A DNA stretch of 64,000 nucleotides from Odiellus spinosus. Taxonomy: Eukaryota > Arthropoda > Arachnida > Opiliones > Phalangiidae. Numbering within the stretch: the first letter of the stretch is position 1; every line of letters begins with the position of its first letter. Location of the stretch: contig CAWUCO010000268.1 of NCBI GenBank assembly GCA_963920705.1, forward strand, positions 6,014,001-6,078,000, in the 5' to 3' direction. Both the position numbers and the translations under genes were made by a program. This document shows, piece by piece, positions 50,916 through 62,020 of the stretch. The notes beneath the pieces were generated by a model. It did not search any database. It saw nothing but the letters and a program-made list of their open reading frames with translations, and had not been told where the DNA came from.

Positions 50916-52112
50916 CATATTTTTCTTGTTTTTCAACGGATTTTTGAAAACTCTCATTATTTAGACTAAAACTCTCATTATTTAGACTGTCCATTAATTG
51001 CTCTTTCGAATGACTTTGGTTTTGTCTAAATTGCCAAGACGTGACAAATATAAAATTGGTTAAAATAAAGCAAAAACACTTAAAAATCTAAAATTATTGG
51101 ATTCAAATGGACACAAAACTTTTGATTTTTAAGCGATTTAGACAAAATTAAGACCACTCGAAAGAGCAAATATTGGTCTATCTAAAAAACAAGAGTTTTG
51201 GAAAATCCGTTGAAAAACATGTAAAATATGGACAATTCAAAAAACATCTAATATCAAAAAGCGAATTTTTAAAATCTGAAATTTGACTATTTTGATATTC
51301 TATGATTTCTTGAATTGGCCATATTTTTCTTGTTTTTCAACGGATTTTTGAAAACTCTTGTTATTTAGACTGTCCATTAATTGCTCTTTCGAATGACTTT
51401 GGTTTTGTCTAAATTGCAAAATTGTGACAAATATAAAATTGGTTAAAATAAAGCAAAAACACTTAAAAATCCAAGATTATTGGATTCAAATGGACACAAA
51501 ACTTTTGATTTTTAAGCGATTTAGACAAAATTAAGACTACTCGAAAGAGCAAATATTGGTCTATCTAAAAAACAAGAGTTTTGGAAAATCCGTTGAAAAA
51601 CATGGAAAATATAGCCAATTCAAGAAACATCTAATATCAAAAAGCGAATTTTTAAAATCTGAAATTTGACTATTTTGATATTCTATGATTTCTTGAATTG
51701 GCCATATTTTTCTTGTTTTTCAACGGATTTTTGAAAACTCTTATTATTTAGACTGTCCATTAATTGCTCTTTCGAATGACTTCGGTTTTGTCTAAATTGC
51801 AAAATTGTGACAAATATAAAATTGGTTAAAATTAAGCAAAAACGCTTAAAAATCCAAGATTATAGGATTCAAATGGACACAAAACTTTTGATTTTTAAGC
51901 GATTTAGACAAAATTAAGACCACTCGAAAGAGCAAATATTGGTCTATCTAAAAAACAAGAGTTTTGGAAAATCCGTTGAAAAACATGGAAAATATAGCCA
52001 ATTCAAAAAACATCTAATATCAAAAAGCGAATTTTTAAAATCTGAAATTTGACTATTTTGATATTGTATGGTTTCTTGAATTGGCCATATTTTTCTTGTT
52101 TTTCAACGGATT
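50916..52112 (-). repeat. Block R14, three reverse monomers
   Basis: Fourth 21-bp duplication at 50947-50988. Carries ACTTCGG near 51779, shared with R15 (54093), and a private CATGTAAAATATGG near 51219. Confidence 0.87.
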
Positions 52113-53229
52113 TTCCAAAACTCTTGTTTTTTAGATAGACCAATATTTGCTCTTTCGAGTGGTCTTAATTTTGTCTAAATCGCTTAAAAATCAAAAGTTT
52201 TATGTCCATTTGAATCCAATAATCTTGGATTTTTAAGTGTTTTTGCTTTATTTTAACCAATTTTATATTTGTCACAATTTTGCAACTTAGACAAAACCAA
52301 AGTCATTCGAAAGAGCAATTAATGGACAGTCTAAATAATAAGAGTTTTCAAAAATCCATTGAAAAACAAGAAAAATATGGCCAATTCAAGAAACCATACA
52401 ATATCAAAATAGTCAAATTTCAGATTTTAAAAATTCGCTTTTTGATATTAGATTTTTTTGAATTGGCTATATTTTCCATGTTTTTCAACGGATTTTCCAA
52501 AACTCTTGTTTTTTAGATAGACCAATATTTGCTCTTTCGAGTGGTCTTCATTTTGTCTAAATCGCTTAAAAATCAAAAGTTTTGTGTCCATTTGAATCCA
52601 ATAATCTTGGATTTTTAAGTGTTTTTGCTTAATTTTAACCAATTTTATAATTGTCACAATTTTGCAATTTAGACAAAATCAAAGTCATTCGAAAGAGCAA
52701 TTAATGGAGTCTAAATAATAAGAGTTTTCAAAAATCCGTTGAAAAACAAGAAAAATATGGCCAATTCAAGAAACCATACAATATCAAAATAGTCAAATTT
52801 CAGATTTTAAAAATTCGCTTTTTGATATTAAATGTTTTTTGAATTGGCTATATTTTCCATGTTTTTCAACGGATTTTCCAAAACTCTTGTTTTTTAGATA
52901 GACCAATATTTGCTCTTTCGAGTAGTCTTAATTTTGTCTAAATCGCTTAAAAATCAAGTTTTGTGTCCATTTGAATCCAATAATCTTGGATTTTTAAGTG
53001 TTTTTGCTTTATTTTAACCAATTTTATATTTGTCAAAATTTTGCAATTTAGACAAAACCAAAGTCATTCGAAAGAGCAATTAATGGACAGTCTAAATAAT
53101 AAGAGTTTTCAAAAATCCGTTGAAAAACAAGAAAAATATGGCCAATTCAAGAAACCATACAATATCAAAATAGTCAAATTTCAGATTTTAAAAATTCGCT
53201 TTTTGATATTAGATGTTTTTTGAATTGGC
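52113..53229 (+). repeat. Block F15, three forward monomers
   Basis: Carries GCAACTTAGAC (about 52283), GGTCTTCATTTTG (about 52544), the 2-bp loss (about 52704) and GTCAAAATTTTGC (about 53032). All four are repeated 2314 bp later in F16. Confidence 0.88.
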
Positions 53230-54426
53230 CATATTTTTCTTGTTTTTCAACGGATTTTTGAAAACTCTCATTATTTAGACTAAAACTCTCATTATTTAGA
53301 CTGTCCATTAATTGCTCTTTCGAATGACTTTGGTTTTGTCTAAATTGCCAAGACGTGACAAATATAAAATTGGTTAAAATAAAGCAAAAACACTTAAAAA
53401 TCTAAAATTATTGGATTCAAATGGACACAAAACTTTTGATTTTTAAGCGATTTAGACAAAATTAAGACCACTCGAAAGAGCAAATATTGGTCTATCTAAA
53501 AAACAAGAGTTTTGGAAAATCCGTTGAAAAACATGGAAAATATGGACAATTCAAAAAACATCTAATATCAAAAAGCGAATTTTTAAAATCTGAAATTTGA
53601 CTATTTTGATATTCTATGATTTCTTGAATTGGCCATATTTTTCTTGTTTTTCAACGGATTTTTGAAAACTCTTGTTATTTAGACTGTCCATTAATTGCTC
53701 TTTCGAATGACTTTGGTTTTGTCTAAATTGCAAAATTGTGACAAATATAAAATTGGTTAAAATAAAGCAAAAACACTTAAAAATCCAAGATTATTGGATT
53801 CAAATGGACACAAAACTTTTGATTTTTAAGCGATTTAGACAAAATTAAGACTACTCGAAAGAGCAAATATTGGTCTATCTAAAAAACAAGAGTTTTGGAA
53901 AATCCGTTGAAAAACATGGAAAATATAGCCAATTCAAGAAACATCTAATATCAAAAAGCGAATTTTTAAAATCTGAAATTTGACTATTTTGATATTCTAT
54001 GATTTCTTGAATTGGCCATATTTTTCTTGTTTTTCAACGGATTTTTGAAAACTCTTATTATTTAGACTGTCCATTAATTGCTCTTTCGAATGACTTCGGT
54101 TTTGTCTAAATTGCAAAATTGTGACAAATATAAAATTGGTTAAAATTAAGCAAAAACGCTTAAAAATCCAAGATTATAGGATTCAAATGGACACAAAACT
54201 TTTGATTTTTAAGCGATTTAGACAAAATTAAGACCACTCGAAAGAGCAAATATTGGTCTATCTAAAAAACAAGAGTTTTGGAAAATCCGTTGAAAAACAT
54301 GGAAAATATAGCCAATTCAAAAAACATCTAATATCAAAAAGCGAATTTTTAAAATCTGAAATTTGACTATTTTGATATTGTATGGTTTCTTGAATTGGCC
54401 ATATTTTTCTTGTTTTTCAACGGATT
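53230..54426 (-). repeat. Block R15, three reverse monomers
   Basis: Fifth 21-bp duplication at 53261-53302. Nearly identical to R14 at 2314-bp offset, including ACTTCGG. Confidence 0.88.
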
Positions 54427-55543
54427 TTCCAAAACTCTTGTTTTTTAGATAGACCAATATTTGCTCTTTCGAGTGGTCTTAATTTTGTCTAAATCGCTTA
54501 AAAATCAAAAGTTTTATGTCCATTTGAATCCAATAATCTTGGATTTTTAAGTGTTTTTGCTTTATTTTAACCAATTTTATATTTGTCACAATTTTGCAAC
54601 TTAGACAAAACCAAAGTCATTCGAAAGAGCAATTAATGGACAGTCTAAATAATAAGAGTTTTCAAAAATCCATTGAAAAACAAGAAAAATATGGCCAATT
54701 CAAGAAACCATACAATATCAAAATAGTCAAATTTCAGATTTTAAAAATTCGCTTTTTGATATTAGATTTTTTTGAATTGGCTATATTTTCCATGTTTTTC
54801 AACGGATTTTCCAAAACTCTTGTTTTTTAGATAGACCAATATTTGCTCTTTCGAGTGGTCTTCATTTTGTCTAAATCGCTTAAAAATCAAAAGTTTTGTG
54901 TCCATTTGAATCCAATAATCTTGGATTTTTAAGTGTTTTTGCTTAATTTTAACCAATTTTATAATTGTCACAATTTTGCAATTTAGACAAAATCAAAGTC
55001 ATTCGAAAGAGCAATTAATGGAGTCTAAATAATAAGAGTTTTCAAAAATCCGTTGAAAAACAAGAAAAATATGGCCAATTCAAGAAACCATACAATATCA
55101 AAATAGTCAAATTTCAGATTTTAAAAATTCGCTTTTTGATATTAAATGTTTTTTGAATTGGCTATATTTTCCATGTTTTTCAACGGATTTTCCAAAACTC
55201 TTGTTTTTTAGATAGACCAATATTTGCTCTTTCGAGTAGTCTTAATTTTGTCTAAATCGCTTAAAAATCAAGTTTTGTGTCCATTTGAATCCAATAATCT
55301 TGGATTTTTAAGTGTTTTTGCTTTATTTTAACCAATTTTATATTTGTCAAAATTTTGCAATTTAGACAAAACCAAAGTCATTCGAAAGAGCAATTAATGG
55401 ACAGTCTAAATAATAAGAGTTTTCAAAAATCCGTTGAAAAACAAGAAAAATATGGCCAATTCAAGAAACCATACAATATCAAAATAGTCAAATTTCAGAT
55501 TTTAAAAATTCGCTTTTTGATATTAGATGTTTTTTGAATTGGC
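54427..55543 (+). repeat. Block F16, three forward monomers
   Basis: Near-identical to F15 at 2314-bp offset, with all of its diagnostic variants. Leaves by type 3. Confidence 0.88.
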
Positions 55544-56356
55544 CATATTTTTCTTGTTTTTCAACGGATTTTTGAAAACTCTCATTATTTAGACTAAAAC
55601 TCTCATTATTTAGACTGTCCATTAATTGCTCTTTCGAATGACTTTGGTTTTGTCTAAATTGCCAAGACGTGACAAATATAAAATTGGTTAAAATAAAGAA
55701 AAAACACTTAAAAATCTAAAATTATTGGATTCAAATGGACACAAAACTTTTGATTTTTAAGCGATTTAGACAAAATTAAGACCACTCGAAAGAGCAAATA
55801 TTGGTCTATCTAAAAAACAAGAGTTTTGGAAAATCCGCTGAAAAACATGGAAAATATGGACAATTCAAAAAACATCTAATATTAAAAAGCGAATTTTTAA
55901 AATCTGAAATTTGACTATTTTGATATTCTATGATTTCTTGAATTGGCCATATTTTTCTTGTTTTTCAACGGATTTTTGAAAACTCTTATTATTTAGACTG
56001 TCCATTAATTGCTCTTTCGAATGACTTTGGTTTTGTCTAAATTGCAAAATTGTGACAAATATAAAATTGGTTAAAATAAAGCAAAAACACTTAAAAATCC
56101 AAGATTATTGGATTCAAATGGACACAAAACTTTTGATTTTTAAGCGATTTAGACAAAATTAAGACCACTCGAAAGAGCAAATATTGGTCTATCTGAAAAT
56201 CAAGAGTTTTAGAAAATCCGTTGAAAAACATGGAAAATATGGACAATTCAAAAAGCATCTAATATCAAAAAGCGAATTTTTAAAATCTGAAATTTTACTA
56301 TTTTGATATTGTATGGTTTCTTGAATTGGCCATATTTTTCTTGCTTTTCAACGGAT
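55544..56356 (-). repeat. Block R16, two reverse monomers
   Basis: Sixth 21-bp duplication at 55575-55616. A private TCCGCTG is near 55837. Ends by type 2 (CTTGCTTTTC). Confidence 0.87.
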
Positions 56357-56710
56357 TTTCCAAAACTCTTGATTTTCAGATAGACCAATATTTGCTCTTT
56401 CGAGTAGTTTTAATTTTGTCTAAATCGCTTAAAAATCAAGTTTTGTGTCCATTTGAATCCAATAATCTTGGATTTTTAAGTGTTTTTGCTTTATTTTAAC
56501 CAATTTTATATTTGTCACAATTTTGCAATTTAGACAAAACCAAAGTCATTCGAAAGAGCAGTTAATGGACAGTCTAAATAATAAGATTTTCAAAAATCCG
56601 TTGAAAAACAAGAAAAATATGGCCAATTCAAGAAACCATACAATATCAAAATAGTCAAATTTCAGATTTTAAAAATTCGCTTTTTGATATTAGATGTTTT
56701 TTGAATTGGC
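56357..56710 (+). repeat. Block F17, single forward monomer
   Basis: 354 bp. Carries GAGCAGTTAATGG, AATAAGATTTTC (3-bp loss) and AATCAAGTTTTG. These three variants recur in F18 and, reverse-complemented, in R20. A private GTAGTTTTAATT is at 56405. Confidence 0.87.
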
Positions 56711-57524
56711 CATATTTTTCTTGTTTTTCAACGGATTTTTGAAAACTCTCATTATTTAGACTAAAACTCTCATTATTTAGACTGTCCATTAATTGCTCTT
56801 TCGAATGACTTTGGTTTTGTCTAAATTGCCAAGACGTGACAAATATAAAATTGGTTAAAATAAAGCAAAAACACTTAAAAATCTAAAATTATTGGATTCA
56901 AATGGACACAAAACTTTTGATTTTTAAGCGATTTAGACAAAATTAAGACCACTCGAAAGAGCAAATATTGGTCTATCTAAAAAACAAGAGTTTTGGAAAA
57001 TCCGTTGAAAAACATGGAAAATATGGACAATTCAAAAAACATCTAATATTAAAAAGCGAATTTTTAAAATCTGAAATTTGACTATTTTGATATTCTATGA
57101 TTTCTTGAATTGGCCATATTTTTCTTGTTTTTCAACGGATTTTTGAAAACTCTTATTATTTAGACTGTCCATTAATTGCTCTTTCGAATGACTTTGGTTT
57201 TGTCTAAATTGCAAAATTGTGACAAATATAAAATTGGTTAAAATAAAGCAAAAACACTTAAAAATCCAAGATTATTGGATTCAAATGGACACAAAACTTT
57301 TGATTTTTAAGCGATTTAGACAAAATTAAGACCACTCGAAAGAGCAAATATTGGTCTATCTGAAAATCAAGAGTTTTAGAAAATCCGTTGAAAAACATGG
57401 AAAATATGGACAATTCAAAAAGCATCTAATATCAAAAAGCGAATTTTTAAAATCTGAAATTTTACTATTTTGATATTGTATGGTTTCTTGAATTGGCCAT
57501 ATTTTTCTTGCTTTTCAACGGATT
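56711..57524 (-). repeat. Block R17, two reverse monomers
   Basis: Seventh 21-bp duplication at 56742-56783. Same structure as R16, 1167 bp on. Confidence 0.87.
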
Positions 57525-57877
57525 TTCCAAAACTCTTGATTTTCAGATAGACCAATATTTGCTCTTTCGAGTAGTCTTAATTTTGTCTAAATCGCTTAAA
57601 AATCAAGTTTTGTGTCCATTTGAATCCAATAATCTTGGATTTTTAAGTGTTTTTGCTTTATTTTAACCAATTTTATATTTGTCACAATTTTGCAATTTAG
57701 ACAAAACCAAAGTCATTCGAAAGAGCAGTTAATGGACAGTCTAAATAATAAGATTTTCAAAAATCCGTTGAAAAACAAGAAAAATATGGCCAATTCAAGA
57801 AACCATACAATATCAAAATAGTCAAATTTCAGATTTTAAAAATTCGCTTTTTGATATTAGATGTTTTTTGAATTGGC
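57525..57877 (+). repeat. Block F18, single forward monomer
   Basis: Copy of F17 at 1167-bp offset with the same three rare variants. It is the outer part of the left arm of the large inverted duplication. Confidence 0.87.
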
Positions 57878-58688
57878 CATATTTTTCTTGTTTTTCAACG
57901 GATTTTTGAAAACTCTCATTATTTAGACTAAAACTCTCATTATTTAGACTGTCCATTAATTGCTCTTTCGAATGACTTTGGTTTTGTCTAAATTGCCAAG
58001 ACGTGACAAATATAAAATTGGTTAAAATAAAGCAAAAACACTTAAAAATCTAAAATTATTGGATTCAAATGGACACAAAACTTTTGATTTTTAAGCGATT
58101 TAGACAAAATTAAGACCACTCGAAAGAGCAAATATTGGTCTATCTAAAAAACAAGAGTTTTGGAAAATCCGTTGAAAAACATGGAAAATATGGACAATTC
58201 AAAAAACATCTAATATCAAAAAGCGAATTTTTAAAATCTGAAATTTGACTATTTTGATATTCTATGATTTCTTGAATTGGCCATATTTTTCTTGTTTTTC
58301 AACGGATTTTTGAAAACTCTTATTATTTAGACTGTCCATTAATTGCTCTTTCGAATGACTTTGGTTTTGTCTAAATTGCAAAATTGTGACAAATATAAAA
58401 TTGGTTAAAATAAAGCAAAAACACTTAAAAATCCAAGATTATTGGATTCAAATGGACACAAAACTTTTGATTTTTAAGCGATTTAGACAAAATTAAGACC
58501 ACTCGAAAGAGCAAATATTGGTCTATCTAAAAAACAAGAGTTTTGGAAAATCCGTTGAAAAACATGGAAAATATAGCCAATTCAAAAAACATCTAATATC
58601 AAAAAGCGAATTTTTAAAATCTGAAATTTGACTATTTTGATATTGTATGGTTTCTTGAATTGGCCATATTTTTCTTGTTTTTCAACGG
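57878..58688 (-). repeat. Block R18, two reverse monomers
   Basis: Eighth 21-bp duplication at 57909-57950. Its exit is the CTTGTTTTTC form of type 2. F20 is its reverse complement at almost the same length (811 bp). Confidence 0.87.
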
Positions 58689-59428
58689 ATTTTCCAAAAC
58701 TCTTGTTTTTTAGATAGACCAATATTTGCTTTTTCGAGTGGTCTTAATTTTGTCTAAATCGCTTAAAAATCAAAAGTTAAATGTCCATTTGAATCCAATA
58801 ATCTTGGATTTTTAAGTGTTTTTGCTTTATTTTAACCAATTTTATATTTGTCACAATTTTGCAATTTAGACAAAACCAAAGTCATTCGAAAGAGCAATTA
58901 ATGGACAGTCTAAATAATAAGAGTTTTCAAAAATCCTTTGAAAAACAAGAAAAATATGGCCAATTCAAGAAATCATAGAATATCAAAATAGTCAAATTTC
59001 AGATTTTCAAAATTCGCTTTTTGATATTAGATGCTTTTTGAATTGTCCATATTTTCCATGTTTTTCAACGGATTTTCCAAAACTCTTGATTTTCAGATAG
59101 ACCAATATTTGCTCTTTCGAGTAGTCTTAATTTTGTCTAAATCGCTTAAAAATCAAAAGTTTTGTGTCCATTTGAATCCAATAATCTTGGATTTTTAAGT
59201 GTTTTTGCTTTATTTTAACCAATTTTATATTTGTCACAATTTTGCAATTTAGACAAAACCAAAGTCATTCGAAAGAGCAATTAATGGACAGTCTAAATAA
59301 TGAGAGTTTTCAAAAATCCGTTGAAAAACAAGAAAAATATGGCCAATTCAAGAAACCATACAATATCAAAATAGTCAAATTTCAGATTTTAAAAATTCGC
59401 TTTTTGATATTAGATGTTTTTTGAATTG
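58689..59428 (+). repeat. Block F19, two forward monomers
   Basis: Carries rare TTTGCTTTTTCGAG (58725), AAGTTAAATGTCC (about 58775) and ATCCTTTGAAAAAC (58932). Each is found reverse-complemented in R19. Leaves by type 3. Confidence 0.87.
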
Positions 59429-60855
59429 GCCATATTTTTCTTGTTTTTCAACGGATTTTTGAAAACTCTCATTATTTAGACTGTCCATTAATTGCTCTTT
59501 CGAATGACTTTGGTTTTGTCTAAATTGCCAAGACGTGACAAATATAAAATTGGTTAAATTAAAGCAAAAACACTTAAAAATCTAAAATTATTGGATTCAA
59601 ATGGACACAAAACTTTTGATTTTTAAGCGATTTAGACAAAATTAAGACTACTCGAAATAGCAAATATTGGTCTATCTAAAAAACAAGAGTTTTGGAAAAT
59701 CCGTTGAAAAACATGGAAAATATGGACAATTCAAAAAACATCTAATATCAAAAAGCGAATTTTGAAAATCTGAAATTTGACTATTTTGATATTGTATGGT
59801 TTCTTGAATTGGCCATATTTTTCTTGTTTTTCAACGGATTTTTGAAAACTCTTATTATTTAGACTGTCCATTAATTGCTCTTTCGAATGACTTTGGTTTT
59901 GTCTAAATTGCAAAATTGTGACAAATATAAAATTGGTTAAAATTAAGCAAAAACGCTTAAAAATCCAAGATTATAGGATTCAAATGGACACAAAACTTTT
60001 GATTTTTAAGCGATTTAGACAAAATTAAGACTACTCGAAAGAGCAAATATTGGTCTATCTAAAAAACAAGAGTTTTGGAAAATCCGTTGAAAAACATGGA
60101 AAATATGGACAATTCAAAAAACATCTAATATCAAAAAGCGAATTTTGAAAATCTAAAATTTGACTATTTTGATATTGTATGGTTTCTTGAATTGGCCATA
60201 TTTTTCTTGTTTTTCAACGGATTTTTGAAAACTCTCATTATTTAGACTGTCCATTAATTGCTCTTTCGAATGACTTTGGTTTTGTCTAAATTGCAAAATT
60301 GTGACAAATATAAAATTGGTTAAAATAAAGCAAAAACACTTAAAAATCCAAGATTATTGGATTCAAATGGACACAAAACTTTTGATTTTTAAGCGATTTA
60401 GACAAAATTAAGACTACTCGAAAGAGCAAATATTGGTCTATCTGAAAATCAAGAGTTTTGGAAAATCCGTTGAAAAACATGGAAAATATGGACAATTCAA
60501 AAAGCATCTAATATCAAAAAGCGAATTTTGAAAATCTGAAATTTGACTATTTTGATATTCTATGATTTCTTGAATTGGCCATATTTTTCTGGTTTTTCAA
60601 AGGATTTTTGAAAACTCTTATTATTTAGACTGTCCATTAATTGCTCTTTCGAATGACTTTGGTTTTGTCTAAATTGCAAAATTGTGACAAATATAAAATT
60701 GGTTAAAATAAAGCAAAAACACTTAAAAATCCAAGATTATTGGATTCAAATGGACATTTAACTTTTGATTTTTAAGCGATTTAGACAAAATTAAGACCAC
60801 TCGAAAAAGCAAATATTGGTCTATCTAAAAAACAAGAGTTTTGGAAAATCCGTTG
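59429..60855 (-). repeat. Block R19, about 3.7 reverse monomers
   Basis: Entry resembles R21 (TTAAATTAAAG at 59554 and 63785, CGAAATAGC near 59653 and 63884), at 4231-bp offset. Its right half mirrors F19. Leaves by type 1. Confidence 0.86.
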
Positions 60856-61666
60856 AAAAACAAGAAAAATATGGCCAATTCAAGAAACCATACAATATCA
60901 AAATAGTCAAATTTCAGATTTTAAAAATTCGCTTTTTGATATTAGATGTTTTTTGAATTGGCTATATTTTCCATGTTTTTCAACGGATTTTCCAAAACTC
61001 TTGTTTTTTAGATAGACCAATATTTGCTCTTTCGAGTGGTCTTAATTTTGTCTAAATCGCTTAAAAATCAAAAGTTTTGTGTCCATTTGAATCCAATAAT
61101 CTTGGATTTTTAAGTGTTTTTGCTTTATTTTAACCAATTTTATATTTGTCACAATTTTGCAATTTAGACAAAACCAAAGTCATTCGAAAGAGCAATTAAT
61201 GGACAGTCTAAATAATAAGAGTTTTCAAAAATCCGTTGAAAAACAAGAAAAATATGGCCAATTCAAGAAATCATAGAATATCAAAATAGTCAAATTTCAG
61301 ATTTTAAAAATTCGCTTTTTAATATTAGATGTTTTTTGAATTGTCCATATTTTCCATGTTTTTCAACGGATTTTCCAAAACTCTTGTTTTTTAGATAGAC
61401 CAATATTTGCTCTTTCGAGTGGTCTTAATTTTGTCTAAATCGCTTAAAAATCAAAAGTTTTGTGTCCATTTGAATCCAATAATTTTAGATTTTTAAGTGT
61501 TTTTGCTTTATTTTAACCAATTTTATATTTGTCACGTCTTGGCAATTTAGACAAAACCAAAGTCATTCGAAAGAGCAATTAATGGACAGTCTAAATAATG
61601 AGAGTTTTAGTCTAAATAATGAGAGTTTTCAAAAATCCGTTGAAAAACAAGAAAAATATGGCCAAT
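60856..61666 (+). repeat. Block F20, reverse-complement copy of an R18-type block
   Basis: 811 bp. Holds the 21-bp duplication in opposite orientation (61588-61608 and 61609-61629), CACGTCTTGG near 61534 and AATTTTAGATTTTT near 61482, which are the reverse complements of R18 markers. Leaves by type 4, the exact reverse complement of a type 3 switch. Confidence 0.88.
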
Positions 61667-62020
61667 TCAAAAAACATCTAATATCAAAAAGCGAATTTTT
61701 AAAATCTGAAATTTGACTATTTTGATATTGTATGGTTTCTTGAATTGGCCATATTTTTCTTGTTTTTCAACGGATTTTTGAAAATCTTATTATTTAGACT
61801 GTCCATTAACTGCTCTTTCGAATGACTTTGGTTTTGTCTAAATTGCAAAATTGTGACAAATATAAAATTGGTTAAAATAAAGCAAAAACACTTAAAAATC
61901 CAAGATTATTGGATTCAAATGGACACAAAACTTGATTTTTAAGCGATTTAGACAAAATTAAGACTACTCGAAAGAGCAAATATTGGTCTATCTGAAAATC
62001 AAGAGTTTTGGAAAATCCGT
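61667..62020 (-). repeat. Block R20, reverse-complement copy of an F18-type block
   Basis: 354 bp, the length of F17/F18. Carries GAAAATCTTATT, CCATTAACTGCTC and ACAAAACTTGATTT, the reverse complements of the three F17/F18 rare variants. Confidence 0.88.

Larger units (their letters stand above)
50947..55574. repeat. 2314-bp higher-order repeat, two tandem copies, each holding an R and an F block
   Basis: The copies are 50947-53260 and 53261-55574. Each starts with the 21-bp duplication, runs through three reverse monomers, switches, and runs through three forward monomers. Shared rare variants: ACTTCGG, GCAACTTAGAC, TTCATTTTG, the 2-bp loss and GTCAAAATTTTGC. Few differences are visible (51221 is one). 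The unit of amplification therefore includes two orientation switches. Confidence 0.9.
55575..57908. repeat. 1167-bp higher-order repeat, two tandem copies
   Basis: The copies are 55575-56741 and 56742-57908, each with one R block (two monomers) and one F block (one monomer). A related 1168-bp unit is at 45531-46698. The unit is three monomers plus the extra 21 bp, less small deletions. Confidence 0.87.
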
